Shown here piece after piece: positions 9,326-18,028 of a stretch of DNA of 64,000 nt (within the stretch, counting starts at the first letter, position 1; each line of letters opens with the position of its first letter). Position numbers and translations under genes: made by a program. The DNA comes from Fusobacterium perfoetens ATCC 29250 (GTDB taxonomy: Bacteria; Fusobacteriota; Fusobacteriia; Fusobacteriales; Fusobacteriaceae): the NCBI RefSeq assembly GCF_000622245.1, contig NZ_KK211416.1, positions 103,870 through 167,869 on the forward strand. Reading direction: 5' to 3'. The notes beneath the pieces were generated by a model. It had not been told where the DNA came from and did no database searches. It saw only the letters and a list, made by a program, of their open reading frames with translations.

Positions 9326-10492
9326 TTATAAACACATTTTATAGATATTTTCTATATCTTTTTGGTTAAGTGGTTTAAATCCTTTTAATATTCCATCATT
9401 ACAAGCTTTTTTAGCCATTATTTCAAAATGAGTTTCATCAATTCCTAAATCACTAAGATGTTTTTTAAGTCCTAACTCTTCAAATAGGAATTTTTCTAAC
9501 ATTTCAATACTTTTATTTGCAACTTCCATAGACTCTAAGTTTTTATCAATTCCAAATACATTTACTCCGAAATTATAGAAACGTTCTACATTAGTTTCAT
9601 CTAAAATATATTTCATCCAACGAGGGGTAAGAATTCCTAAACCAAGTCCATGAGTTATGTCATAATATGCTGAAAGTTGATGTTCTATTGGGTGACAAGT
9701 CCAAGTACAAGTTTGACAAGCACTTACAAATCCATTGATTGCCCAAGAAGATGTCCACATTAAGTTTGCTCTAGCTTCTTCATTTTTTGGGTCTTTCATA
9801 GCAATAGGTGCATATTTTATAACTGTTTTCATCATTCCTTCCATAAAAGTATCTAACATGTACATACTTTCTTCTTGATTAAAATATGTTTCAATTATAT
9901 GAGAAAGGATATCAACAGAACCACAAGCTGTTTGATAAGGTGAAACTGTAAAAGTATTTTTTGGGTCTAGGAAAGAAACTTTTGGTAAAACTTCTTTTGA
10001 AGCAAAACCAACTTTGTCATTACTATCCATATTACTAATTACTCCGAAAATATCCATTTCAGAACCTGTTGCTGAAAGAGTAAGAATAGATACAAGAGGT
10101 AAGGCTTTTTCAATTTTTGCTTTTCCTATTACTAAATCCCAAGGGTCACCATCATAGAAAGTTGCTGCTCCAATGGCTTTTGTACAGTCAATAACACTTC
10201 CACCACCAACGGCTAAAAGCACATCTATTTTTTCTCTTTTACAAATTTCAGCTCCAGCTTTTACAGATGTAACACGAGGGTTTGGTTCTATTCCATTTAA
10301 TTCAAATAATTCTAATCCAGCTTTTTTTATCTCTTCTACTACTTCATCATAAAGTCCTATTTTCTTAATACTTCCTCCACCATAACAAAGAAGTACTCTG
10401 TTTCCAAATTTTTTTAATTCTTTTCCAAGATTAGAAATTTGATTTCCTCCAAAATAAATTTTTGTTGGTATGTTGTAAACGAAATTATACAT
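9326..10492 (-). CDS. Iron-containing alcohol dehydrogenase (YqhD/BdhA type)
   Basis: NAD(P)H-dependent reduction of aldehydes to alcohols, probably butanol or other fermentative alcohols. The 388 residues carry the N-terminal nucleotide-binding half with GGGSVIDCTK (about 98-107) and the C-terminal all-helical metal domain. The expected ligands are seen in D-x3-H of VDILSHIIE and in the two histidines of HPIEHQLSAYYDITHGLG. Length and motifs match class III butanol dehydrogenases. It is a single-gene unit: its own terminator lies downstream, and a gap of about 160 bases separates it from dnaN. CCTCC upstream of the ATG (read on plus) gives a strong ribosome site. Confidence 0.93.
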   Translation of the reverse strand: MYNFVYNIPTKIYFGGNQISNLGKELKKFGNRVLLCYGGGSIKKIGLYDEVVEEIKKAGLELFELNGIEPNPRVTSVKAGAEICKREKIDVLLAVGGGSVIDCTKAIGAATFYDGDPWDLVIGKAKIEKALPLVSILTLSATGSEMDIFGVISNMDSNDKVGFASKEVLPKVSFLDPKNTFTVSPYQTACGSVDILSHIIETYFNQEESMYMLDTFMEGMMKTVIKYAPIAMKDPKNEEARANLMWTSSWAINGFVSACQTCTWTCHPIEHQLSAYYDITHGLGLGILTPRWMKYILDETNVERFYNFGVNVFGIDKNLESMEVANKSIEMLEKFLFEELGLKKHLSDLGIDETHFEIMAKKACNDGILKGFKPLNQKDIENIYKMCL

Positions 10493-10610
10493 TTTTCAAA
10501 CCTCCTAAAATTTTTATTAAAACTCAAGAAATTTTTATAAACCCTAACTATAAGACGTTAAATTTTCTATTTTTGCTTTGATTTTTTTTAATTTTATATT
10601 AAAATGTAAG

Positions 10611-10638
10611 AAAAAAAGCTACAATAAAATTGTAGCTT
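10611..10638 (-). terminator. Terminator after dnaN
   Basis: A 9-bp stem (10616-10624 with 10630-10638) around a 5-base loop is followed by a T7 run on the minus strand (10617-10611). It closes the plsY-gpsA-sigma-dnaN unit. Confidence 0.88.
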
Positions 10639-10651
10639 AAATTATAAATCA

Positions 10652-11770
10652 TTAACTTTTTAGAGCAAGAGGCATAACCACATAGATATAATCTTCTTTT
10701 CCTTCTTCTACTATTTTAACAGAACTATTAGCCTCTTTTAATTCTATGATTATATCTTTTTCATTATCTAAATTTTGCATAAATTCTAATAAGAATTTAA
10801 CATTTAGAGATATTTTTAAATTGTCTCCCTCATAATTAATAGGGAAATCTTCTACTACTTTTGCAATACTACTTGTACCATTTATAAGTAATCTTCCATT
10901 TTTAAATTCTAATAAAGCACCATTTTTTGTATCTGTATTATTTTTTACAAATATTTGCACTCTTTTTAAAATTTTGCAAAAATCACTATTTTTTATTACA
11001 AATTTTTTATTGTATATGGCTCCTTGTAATATTCCTTTATAATTAGGATAAGAAAGTTCTATTATTCTAGAAATAATTTCTGTTTCTCCACTTATGAAAT
11101 AAACATAATTTTTCTTATACATAACTTTTATATCCTCTAAACTTTCTACTCTTAAAAGTTTTGTTATAGCTTCAACAGAATTAAGAGGAATACTTATTTC
11201 TAATTCACATTGATTTTCTATTGGTTTTTCTAAATAAGTCATACGATAAGTATCAGTTGTAACAAATCTAGCAATTTTATCACTTACTTCTAGTCTTATA
11301 CAATTTATAGCAAGATTTTCACTACCAGTAGCAGCAGAGAATTTTACTTTTTCAAAAGTTTCTAAAAGTTCTGTACCTTGTATAGTAAACCATTTTTCAG
11401 CACCATCATAAGAATAATCTAATTTTGGATATTCATCAGCATTCATAATAGAAAACTCTGTAGCAGAATCTTCAGTTTCTATTATAAGATTCCCATTTTG
11501 AACTTTTAAAGAAAGTTCTGTATCAGATAACTCTTTTATATATTCTTCAATTAATTCAGGATGAAAGGCAACAATACCATTTTCTATAACATTTGCTTCT
11601 ATGCTAGAAATCATAGTAATTTCTAGATTTGTTCCATAGAAAGTCATTTTATTATCTTGAGCCTTTATAAATACACAACCTATTATAGGTTTTACTTTAT
11701 TTTCAGATATAGCTTTTTCTACAATTCTTAATTTTTTTAAGAATTGAAGTCTATCTATCTTTACAAACAT
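10652..11770 (-). CDS. dnaN: DNA polymerase III beta subunit (sliding clamp)
   Basis: Processivity clamp; the ring dimer slides on DNA and binds partners in the hydrophobic pocket between domains 2 and 3. The 372 residues show the three-fold clamp pattern, with the family segments KLRIVEKAISENKVKPIIG near the start, ALLEFKNGRLLI in the last third, and the C-terminal YVVMPLAL tail that contributes to the partner pocket. The ribosome site AGGAGGAATA precedes the ATG. It is not next to dnaA here; it follows a sigma factor gene by 15 bases and ends at a strong terminator. Confidence 0.96.
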   Translation of the reverse strand: MFVKIDRLQFLKKLRIVEKAISENKVKPIIGCVFIKAQDNKMTFYGTNLEITMISSIEANVIENGIVAFHPELIEEYIKELSDTELSLKVQNGNLIIETEDSATEFSIMNADEYPKLDYSYDGAEKWFTIQGTELLETFEKVKFSAATGSENLAINCIRLEVSDKIARFVTTDTYRMTYLEKPIENQCELEISIPLNSVEAITKLLRVESLEDIKVMYKKNYVYFISGETEIISRIIELSYPNYKGILQGAIYNKKFVIKNSDFCKILKRVQIFVKNNTDTKNGALLEFKNGRLLINGTSSIAKVVEDFPINYEGDNLKISLNVKFLLEFMQNLDNEKDIIIELKEANSSVKIVEEGKEDYIYVVMPLALKS

Positions 11771-11785
11771 TATTCCTCCTACTTT

Positions 11786-12610
11786 TTAAATAAAAAGATT
11801 TTTATATGTTTCTTTATTATATTTTTTTCTAAGTTTTGCTAAAGTTTTTTTCTCTAATTGTCTTACTCTTTCTCTAGTGATACTAAAAGTTTCTCCTATT
11901 TCTTCAAGAGTATGGATGTCATAACCATCAAGACCATATCTTCTTTTTAATATTTCTCTTTCTCGAATATTTAAATCATTTACCATTTTTTTAACTTTTT
12001 CTCTACCCATTTTATTTATAAATTCTTTTTCTATATCTATATCATCTTGGATAGCTAAAGTATCTTCTAAATAGATATTGTCTCCTATTTCTTCATTTAG
12101 TGACATTATTTCTTGAAAATCAATATTAGCTTCTTCTACAGTTTTTAATTTTAAATCTAATTTTTGGGCAATTTCTTCATTTGTAGGGTATTCACCTGTT
12201 TTTGAAACTTCTTCTAAAACAAATTTATTTATCTTATTATAAATATCATATTTATATGAAGGGATTCTGATTTCTCGCCCTTTATTAATGAGAGCTTTTG
12301 TGATAGATTGTTTTATCCACCATACAGCATAAGTAGAAAAACGATAACCTTTATTCATATCAAATTTTTCAACAGCATGGATAAGTCCAAAGTTTCCCTC
12401 ACTGATTAAATCTATAAAAGACATTTTTTTATTCATATAATTTTTGGCAATACTGACTACAAGACGTAAATTAGAAACTATTAATTGATTTTTAGCTTCT
12501 AAATCTCCCTTTTTTATTTTTAAAAGTAATTCTTCTTCTTCTTCTTTAGATAAAATCTTATATTTTTTTATATCATTTAGATAAATAGCCACTAAATCTT
12601 TTTCTTCCAT
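11786..12610 (-). CDS. Sigma-70 family RNA polymerase sigma factor
   Basis: About 274 residues. I place the start at the ATG at 12610, with AGGTGA 7 bases upstream; an in-frame GTG at 12619 overlaps that site. The order is region 1.2 (YLNDIKKYKIL), region 2 with DLISEGNFGLIHAVEKFD and YAVWWIKQSI, region 3, then region 4.2 with TLEEIGETFSITRERVRQLE. Region 1.1 is absent and the protein is shorter than a housekeeping RpoD. It is therefore probably an alternative group 2/3 sigma factor in the SigA/RpoS lineage. It is co-transcribed with gpsA upstream and dnaN downstream. Confidence 0.88.
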   Translation of the reverse strand: MEEKDLVAIYLNDIKKYKILSKEEEEELLLKIKKGDLEAKNQLIVSNLRLVVSIAKNYMNKKMSFIDLISEGNFGLIHAVEKFDMNKGYRFSTYAVWWIKQSITKALINKGREIRIPSYKYDIYNKINKFVLEEVSKTGEYPTNEEIAQKLDLKLKTVEEANIDFQEIMSLNEEIGDNIYLEDTLAIQDDIDIEKEFINKMGREKVKKMVNDLNIREREILKRRYGLDGYDIHTLEEIGETFSITRERVRQLEKKTLAKLRKKYNKETYKNLFI

Positions 12611-12625
12611 TAGTATCACCTCTAA

Positions 12626-13624
12626 TTAAAACTCTTCTTTTAATTCACGAGTCATCAACTCTTCTACCATTTCAGTAGCTTTTTTATCTTCATATATTAC
12701 TTTATAAATAGCTTCTGTTATAGGCATTGAAACTTGTAACTCTTTTGCTTTTTCGTAAACAGCTTTAACTGTTGGTACTCCTTCAGCAACCATCTTCATT
12801 CCTTTTAAAATATCAGATAATTTTTCTCCTTTTCCTAATTTTTCTCCTACATATCTATTTCTACTATGTTTACTAGCACAAGTAACTATTAAATCTCCTA
12901 TTCCTGCAAGACCATTGAAAGTTTCAGGATTAGCTCCACATCTTTCTCCAAATCTTATCATCTCTTTTATTCCTCTAGTTATAAGAGCAGCTTTTGTATT
13001 ATCACCAAATCCCATTCCATCAGCTATACCAGCCCCTAGAGCAAGACAGTTTTTAACAGCTCCACCTAATTCTACTCCAAGCATATCTTCATTTACATAT
13101 ACTCTAAATGTATTTGTATTAAAAATTTCTTGAATTTTTTTAGCATTTTCATATTTACCAGCTGCAACAATTGTTGTTGGTAAATTTAGAGCTACCTCTT
13201 CAGCATGGGTAGGTCCTGATAATACAACTATATTATTGTGATATTTTCCTAAAATTTCATCTTTTATAACTTCTGATAATCTCATTCCTGTAGATATTTC
13301 AAGCCCTTTTCCTGTATTTACTATTAGTAAATCACTTCTCATTTGGTCTGAGAATTGAGCTACAACACCTCTTAACGCTTGTGATGGTATTGAAAATACT
13401 ACAACTTTTGCATCTTTAAGTAAATCATTTTTCTCATTTGTCACATGTAAATTATCTGGAAATTTTACACCTGGCAAAAGTTCATTTTCTCTATTTTTTT
13501 CTAATTCCTCTGCCCTTTCTTTATTATATTCCCACATATAAACTTCATAAGAATTTTTTTTAGCCAGTGTCAATGCCAGTGCATTACCCCAACTTCCTGC
13601 TCCAACAACTACTATTTTTTCCAT
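12626..13624 (-). CDS. gpsA: Glycerol-3-phosphate dehydrogenase [NAD(P)+]
   Basis: Makes sn-glycerol-3-phosphate from dihydroxyacetone phosphate for phospholipid synthesis. It has 332 residues from the ATG at 13624. The Rossmann motif VGAGSWGNALA is at the N-terminus, followed by LSGPTHAEEV and the catalytic-lysine region GGAVKNCLALGAG, then NGLAGIGDLIVTC. It follows plsY, the acyltransferase that uses its product. The start region is unusual: GGAGG (13657-13653) is 28 bases from the ATG, but a perfect 7-bp hairpin (13651-13634) in between would bring it to about 10 bases. A TTG at 13630 is a weaker alternative. Confidence 0.95.
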   Translation of the reverse strand: MEKIVVVGAGSWGNALALTLAKKNSYEVYMWEYNKERAEELEKNRENELLPGVKFPDNLHVTNEKNDLLKDAKVVVFSIPSQALRGVVAQFSDQMRSDLLIVNTGKGLEISTGMRLSEVIKDEILGKYHNNIVVLSGPTHAEEVALNLPTTIVAAGKYENAKKIQEIFNTNTFRVYVNEDMLGVELGGAVKNCLALGAGIADGMGFGDNTKAALITRGIKEMIRFGERCGANPETFNGLAGIGDLIVTCASKHSRNRYVGEKLGKGEKLSDILKGMKMVAEGVPTVKAVYEKAKELQVSMPITEAIYKVIYEDKKATEMVEELMTRELKEEF

Positions 13625-13633
13625 AAGCAATGC

Positions 13634-13657
13634 GATAACTAAAAAGTTATCTCCTCC
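13634..13657 (-). promoter_or_regulatory. Shine-Dalgarno plus hairpin ahead of gpsA
   Basis: On the minus strand GGAGG (13657-13653) is followed at once by GATAACT-TTTT-AGTTATC, a 7-bp perfect hairpin (13651-13634), and then about 9 bases to the ATG. Without the hairpin the spacing is too long; with it looped out the spacing is normal. Translational control or simple spacing correction are both possible. Confidence 0.6.
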
Positions 13658-13660
13658 CTC

Positions 13661-14269
13661 TTATTTTTTAAATACTATTTTTGACTCTGTTCCATTTAAT
13701 AATCTGGAAATATTTGTTTTATGTTTATAAATAACAAACGCTCCTATAAAAATACTTAATATAGAAAGTGTTAGTTTATCTACTCCTTCTTTTACTGGTA
13801 ATATTAATACCATTATAGGTAATATAACAGATGCCACTATAGAAGATAGTGAAACATATCTAGTAGTAAATACAACAATTAAAAATCCTAGAACAGCTAT
13901 TCCTACAGGTTTTGGTGCTAAAAATAAAAATACTCCTAAACTTGTAGCAACACCTTTTCCACCTTTAAAATTTAGGAAACAAGAAAAAGTATGTCCTAAA
14001 ATTGCTACTAAACCTACAACAACTATAAATTTATCAGACACTTCCATTTTTTGAGCTACAACAAGTGGTAAATATCCTTTTAAAGCATCAATTACTAATG
14101 TCATTATTCCATAAACTGCCCCTAAATTTCTATAGGCATTAGTTGCTCCTGAATTTTTACTTCCAACAGTTCTTATATCTATCCCTTTAAAAGTTTTCCC
14201 TATCCAAACTCCACTAGCTATAGAACCTGAAAAATAAGCAAGTAAAATTAAAAAAATATATTTTATCAT
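13661..14269 (-). CDS. plsY: Glycerol-3-phosphate acyltransferase PlsY
   Basis: Membrane enzyme that transfers the acyl group from acyl-phosphate to glycerol-3-phosphate, the first step of phosphatidic acid synthesis. The 202 residues have about five membrane helices. The three PlsY signatures are present: GSIASGVWIGK near 15-25, TVGSKNSGATNAYR near 35-48, and GHTFSCFLNFKGGKGVAT near 91-108. It is the first gene of the plsY-gpsA-sigma-dnaN unit. The gpsA ribosome site begins right after its stop. Confidence 0.95.
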   Translation of the reverse strand: MIKYIFLILLAYFSGSIASGVWIGKTFKGIDIRTVGSKNSGATNAYRNLGAVYGIMTLVIDALKGYLPLVVAQKMEVSDKFIVVVGLVAILGHTFSCFLNFKGGKGVATSLGVFLFLAPKPVGIAVLGFLIVVFTTRYVSLSSIVASVILPIMVLILPVKEGVDKLTLSILSIFIGAFVIYKHKTNISRLLNGTESKIVFKK

Positions 14270-14569
14270 AATGTTTCTCCTTCTAACTTAAACTTTTTTA
14301 TATTACATCAATTATTATATCATATTTTTTTCATAAAATCTATTTATTAACATTTTTTAGAACAAAAATACTATCATTTTTAGTTTAAATATATCTGCAT
14401 TATATCATATTTGAATTTTTTTTTAAATAATTAAAAGAATTTAATTGATTTTTATTGATATTTCAATAAAAAATAAAATTTGGTGTAAATGGGTGTAAAC
14501 TGGCGATTTAATTTTTTTGAAAAAATTTATTAAAATAATAAGTAAAAAATATATAAAAGGAGAATAAGA
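14270..14569. other. Intergenic region between plsY and the island primase
   Basis: 300 bases of extremely AT-rich DNA between divergent genes. It contains a short tandem repeat of GGTGTAAA (14482-14499) and a GGAG ribosome site just ahead of the primase ATG. It also marks the left side of the accessory island. I see no tRNA gene or clear attachment site. Confidence 0.5.
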
Positions 14570-16924
14570 ATGAGATATAATTTTAAAATCTATGGAAAAC
14601 ATTTAAGATTTGAATACTGCCCTATTTGTCAAAAAATAAAATTAACAAATCCATGCTTTGATATAAATCTTGAAAATAATACTTATTATTGTTATTCACA
14701 GGGAAAAGGGGGAAAAGTAGAAGATTTAAAAAAATTAGGTTTTGATTTTGATGTAAGAAAATATAAGGAATATAAATTAACTAAAAGAAACAATAAAAGT
14801 TTAAAACTAAATGTTGATTTTAATAATTTAATATTAGAAAGAAAAAATAAATTTTTAGGGGATGATTGGATTAAATATTTAAAAGGGCGAGGAATAAGTA
14901 ACAAATATTTAGAAAAATTTGTGAGACTTGGTAAAAATAATTCTATGATGATACCTATAACTAATGGAAAAGAGGTAGTTGGAATAAAGTATAGGACTAT
15001 GGATAAAAAAATTTTTTCAGAAAAGGGAAGTTCATCAGACTATCTTTTAAATTGGAATCATATATTTGATAATTCATATCTTATAATAGTTGAAGGAGAG
15101 ATTGATTTATTAAGTGTAATAGAAGTAGGATATGAAAATGTTGTAAGTATTCCTTTTGGAATAAAAAATCTTAAAGCTATTGAAAATCAAAAAGAATGGA
15201 TAAGTAATTTTAAAAAAATTATAATTGCAACAGATAACGATAAACAAGGAAAACAGGGAAAAGATAAAATTATAGAACTTTTAAAAAATATAAGAAGTAA
15301 ATTATATAAAGTTGATTGTGGTAAATATAAAGATTTTAATGAAATATTAGAAAATGAAGGAAAAGAAAAGCTAAAAAAAGTTATAGAGAAAGCTGAAAAG
15401 ATAGATATTTCTCTTTCACCATTTTGTAAGGGAGAGGATGGATATTATCTTTTGAAAAATGGATTTGAAGTAAAAATTACTGATTTTCTCTTAGAAATTA
15501 TAGGTTATTCAGATAATTATATATCAGGAATAGTAAAAAATAATGGAAGAGAAAAAGAATTTTTTTGTAGTAAAGTAGAATTACTTTCAAAAGAGGGGAT
15601 AGTAAAAAATTTAGGTTATTATTTAGGAACTACTTCGTCAATTTCAAATTTTTGGAGTTGGATTATTGACGAGAATATAGAAAAATATATAGAAGAGATT
15701 AAATATTATGGAATAATTGATAATAAATTTTATGATTCATCTTCTAAAATTATTTGTGATAAAAAAGATTTAGATATAAGAAAAATAGAAGAAATAGAAA
15801 ATTTCACTAAAGAAGAAAAAGAATGGCTTAATAAGAATATTATTTATATGAGAAAGGATACAAATCAAAGTCTTTTAGGGTTATGTTGGGGATTAGGAAG
15901 ATTTCATATTGATAGTACTTATCCATTATTAGAAGTATCAGGGACAACAAGTATTGGTAAAACAGAATATATAGAATTTTTAATTCGTATGATGTTTGGA
16001 ACAAGAGAGAATATAAAATCTTTTTCAACACTTACAAATCATCAAATTAGAGCTATTTCTAGTTGCTCAAATATAACACCTTGGGCAATAGATGAGGTAA
16101 AGATAAGTGGAAAAAGTCTAAAAGATAAAGCTACAGATTTATATTCTACAATTCGTTCTATATATGATAATAAAACTATAAATCAAGGAAACCTTACAAA
16201 TAAATTAACAGAGTTTAAACTTTGTACTCCTCTTATAATTTCAGGAGAAAGCGAATTATCAGATGTATCTATAAAAAATAGAATGATATCTGTTTATTTA
16301 AAGAAAGAAAATAAAAGTGAAGATGAGATATTTTTTAAATTAAAAAATAGTGAAATTTTAGAAAAATTAGGAAAATATGCACTTAATAATAGATTAAATA
16401 ATGGTAAAATAATTATTCCACAAGATGAAGTAAGAAAAAAACTTATCAGTGTAAATGACGAAAGACAATTATATAATGGAATGTGTATATTAACAGGGCT
16501 TAAAGCCTTAAAAGATATAGTAAATATTAATGATGAGATAGAAAATAATTTTATAAAATATTTAGATAGATTGCTTTCAGATTATTATAATGTTATTAAG
16601 AATTTTTTAGAACTTTTAGAACTTGTAAAAGAATCAGGAAAAGCGACTAATCACTTTTATCAAATTAAAAATGAAAGACATTTTATAAGATTTAACCTTT
16701 TGTATAAGGCAATATCAGAAGAACATTATCTTACAAATAGTACATTAGAATTATTAGATATGAGAACTTTGAAAAAACAATTAATAGAAGAAAAATTTAT
16801 AATAAATGACAGAATAGCAATGAGATTTCCTAAAAGTGAAATATCTAAAGAATTAACTTTAACTAGAGCTTGTGAAATTCAAAAAAATAATATTTTTATA
16901 AAAGGTTTTTTAGAAAAAGATTAA
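14570..16924 (+). CDS. Plasmid/phage-type primase-helicase
   Basis: The 784 residues combine three modules. A zinc-finger-like N-terminus has CPIC (17-20), C29 and C41 ahead of SQGKGG, as in CHC2 primases. A TOPRIM domain has VEGEID (E175) and ATDNDKQG (D222, D224). A C-terminal P-loop helicase-like domain has GTTSIGKT (458-465) and IDEV (507-510), resembling DUF927-type ATPases. Proteins of this design initiate replication on plasmids, integrative elements and phage satellites. The gene stands alone between plsY and an iteron-rich region, with no integrase nearby. Primase-helicase is a domain-level call; the exact family is uncertain. Confidence 0.75.
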   Translation: MRYNFKIYGKHLRFEYCPICQKIKLTNPCFDINLENNTYYCYSQGKGGKVEDLKKLGFDFDVRKYKEYKLTKRNNKSLKLNVDFNNLILERKNKFLGDDWIKYLKGRGISNKYLEKFVRLGKNNSMMIPITNGKEVVGIKYRTMDKKIFSEKGSSSDYLLNWNHIFDNSYLIIVEGEIDLLSVIEVGYENVVSIPFGIKNLKAIENQKEWISNFKKIIIATDNDKQGKQGKDKIIELLKNIRSKLYKVDCGKYKDFNEILENEGKEKLKKVIEKAEKIDISLSPFCKGEDGYYLLKNGFEVKITDFLLEIIGYSDNYISGIVKNNGREKEFFCSKVELLSKEGIVKNLGYYLGTTSSISNFWSWIIDENIEKYIEEIKYYGIIDNKFYDSSSKIICDKKDLDIRKIEEIENFTKEEKEWLNKNIIYMRKDTNQSLLGLCWGLGRFHIDSTYPLLEVSGTTSIGKTEYIEFLIRMMFGTRENIKSFSTLTNHQIRAISSCSNITPWAIDEVKISGKSLKDKATDLYSTIRSIYDNKTINQGNLTNKLTEFKLCTPLIISGESELSDVSIKNRMISVYLKKENKSEDEIFFKLKNSEILEKLGKYALNNRLNNGKIIIPQDEVRKKLISVNDERQLYNGMCILTGLKALKDIVNINDEIENNFIKYLDRLLSDYYNVIKNFLELLELVKESGKATNHFYQIKNERHFIRFNLLYKAISEEHYLTNSTLELLDMRTLKKQLIEEKFIINDRIAMRFPKSEISKELTLTRACEIQKNNIFIKGFLEKD

Positions 16925-16933
16925 ATTATAAAT

Positions 16934-17271
16934 ATGTGCCACTTGTTGCCAAAAGTGTGCCAGAACTTAAAATTTTTAATTGGATATAAAATAATGAATT
17001 ATAAAGAATGTGTATAAAAGTGTGCCAAAAAATATTTAAAAAAATATAGTTATAAATTATTAAAAATAAATAAGTTAAAAACTATTTGTTGCCAAAATAA
17101 AAAATATTTCATCTGTATATAAAAAAATTTCTGAATCAGTTTTTATAAAAAATAGTTGTATAGGGAAAAGAAATTTTTGGCACAAATATATAAATTTTAT
17201 TCTAATTTTAACAAATATCAATGATAAAATTGTTGCCAAAAATATTTTTGAGAGAATTTTTGTTACCAAAA
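16934..17271. repeat. Iteron-like cluster, consensus TGTTGCCAAAA / TGTGCCAAAA
   Basis: Eight copies of a 10-12-base motif lie in about 340 bases: near 16934-16942, 16943-16954, 16955-16965, 17019-17032, 17085-17097, 17174-17186 (inverted), 17230-17242 and 17260-17271 (TTACCAAAA variant). GCC is rare in such AT-rich DNA, so the clustering stands out. The position right after a replicative primase-helicase gene suggests a replication origin or an operator array of the element. Confidence 0.6.
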
Positions 17272-17323
17272 GTTAAAATTTTCATTGAAAAATTAAAAAC
17301 TTTGAAAGTTGTTAGGAGATTTT

Positions 17324-17467
17324 ATGGATAGTTATGAAAATTTTGAATTTTTAAGTGAAAAAGAAATTTTAGATAAAGCAAAGCCTCTTAAATATTCTGA
17401 AAAGGTTTTGCTTGATAGTGTTTTGAGAAAATTAGGGGGATATAACTTATATAAAGGAAATGGGTGA
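17324..17467 (+). CDS. Small protein, 47 residues, unknown
   Basis: A short frame with a good ribosome site (TTAGGAG, 17312-17318, 5 bases before the ATG). The product begins MDSYENFEFLSEKEIL and ends KLGGYNLYKGNG; it is charged and probably helical. It directly follows the iteron cluster, so a small regulator or replication accessory of the element is possible. It could equally be the remnant of a longer gene. No family is recognised. Confidence 0.4.
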   Translation: MDSYENFEFLSEKEILDKAKPLKYSEKVLLDSVLRKLGGYNLYKGNG

Positions 17468-18028
17468 TTTTTTGGGAATATATTTTTAACTTTTAAAATA
17501 GGAACTAGAGTTGTTGTACTAACTAAATCTATATTGAATATTGTTAGGGCTAGGGAACACTAAGAGTGGGAATAAAGGGAGTGTGAAAGATTAGGATATT
17601 TTAGGATAGAATAGAAACTCTTAATAATTTGAGAGCTTATATCTGAAATTATTTAAGTTGCTTGTAATTTGTATAAAAAACTAAAGAGAATTAATAGATA
17701 TTTTAGTATTTTTTATTATTTTCTTTAATTGTAAAAAATGCTTTTTTAGTGAGTTTAAAAATTTCTCTATATCATTTTCAGAGATAAGATTTAAATTAGA
17801 GGATGAATTTTTCATAAAATTAATACATAAAAATTTATTTTAATTTAAATTATTAGCATAATTTATTTTTATAAATATTTTTCTTTTAATAATAAAACTA
17901 AAAATTGGTAGATCATAAAATTTTTAATTTGAGAATTTAAAGCTCTTTAAATGTTTAACTAAATAATATTGATTTTTTTATCAATTATGTTATAATTAAT
18001 CATTGATAAGTTAAAAGGAGTTATAAAT
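17468..18028. other. Gene-poor stretch of the island
   Basis: 561 bases without a convincing gene. The only candidate is a 44-residue minus-strand frame at 17681-17815 (starts MKNSSSNLNL), which lacks a ribosome site. Base composition is slightly less AT-rich around 17500-17600 (runs such as GGGCTAGGG), consistent with decayed sequence. The promoter of the downstream restriction-modification gene lies at the right end. Confidence 0.4.
17969..17996 (+). promoter_or_regulatory. Putative promoter of the restriction-modification gene
   Basis: TTGATT (17969-17974), a 16-base spacer, and TATAAT (17991-17996). The -35 element is part of an ATTGAT / ATCAAT inverted repeat (from about 17968 to 17985), and a further ATTGAT half-site follows near 18002. 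This pattern could allow repressor binding. Confidence 0.6.

Noticed and set aside
17075..17269. Hydrophobic 64-residue frame on the minus strand over the iteron cluster
   Set aside because: It starts at a TTG without a ribosome site, and its composition is what AT-rich non-coding DNA gives.
17681..17815. 44-residue frame on the minus strand
   Set aside because: No ribosome site and no recognised family; noted only as content of the gene-poor stretch.
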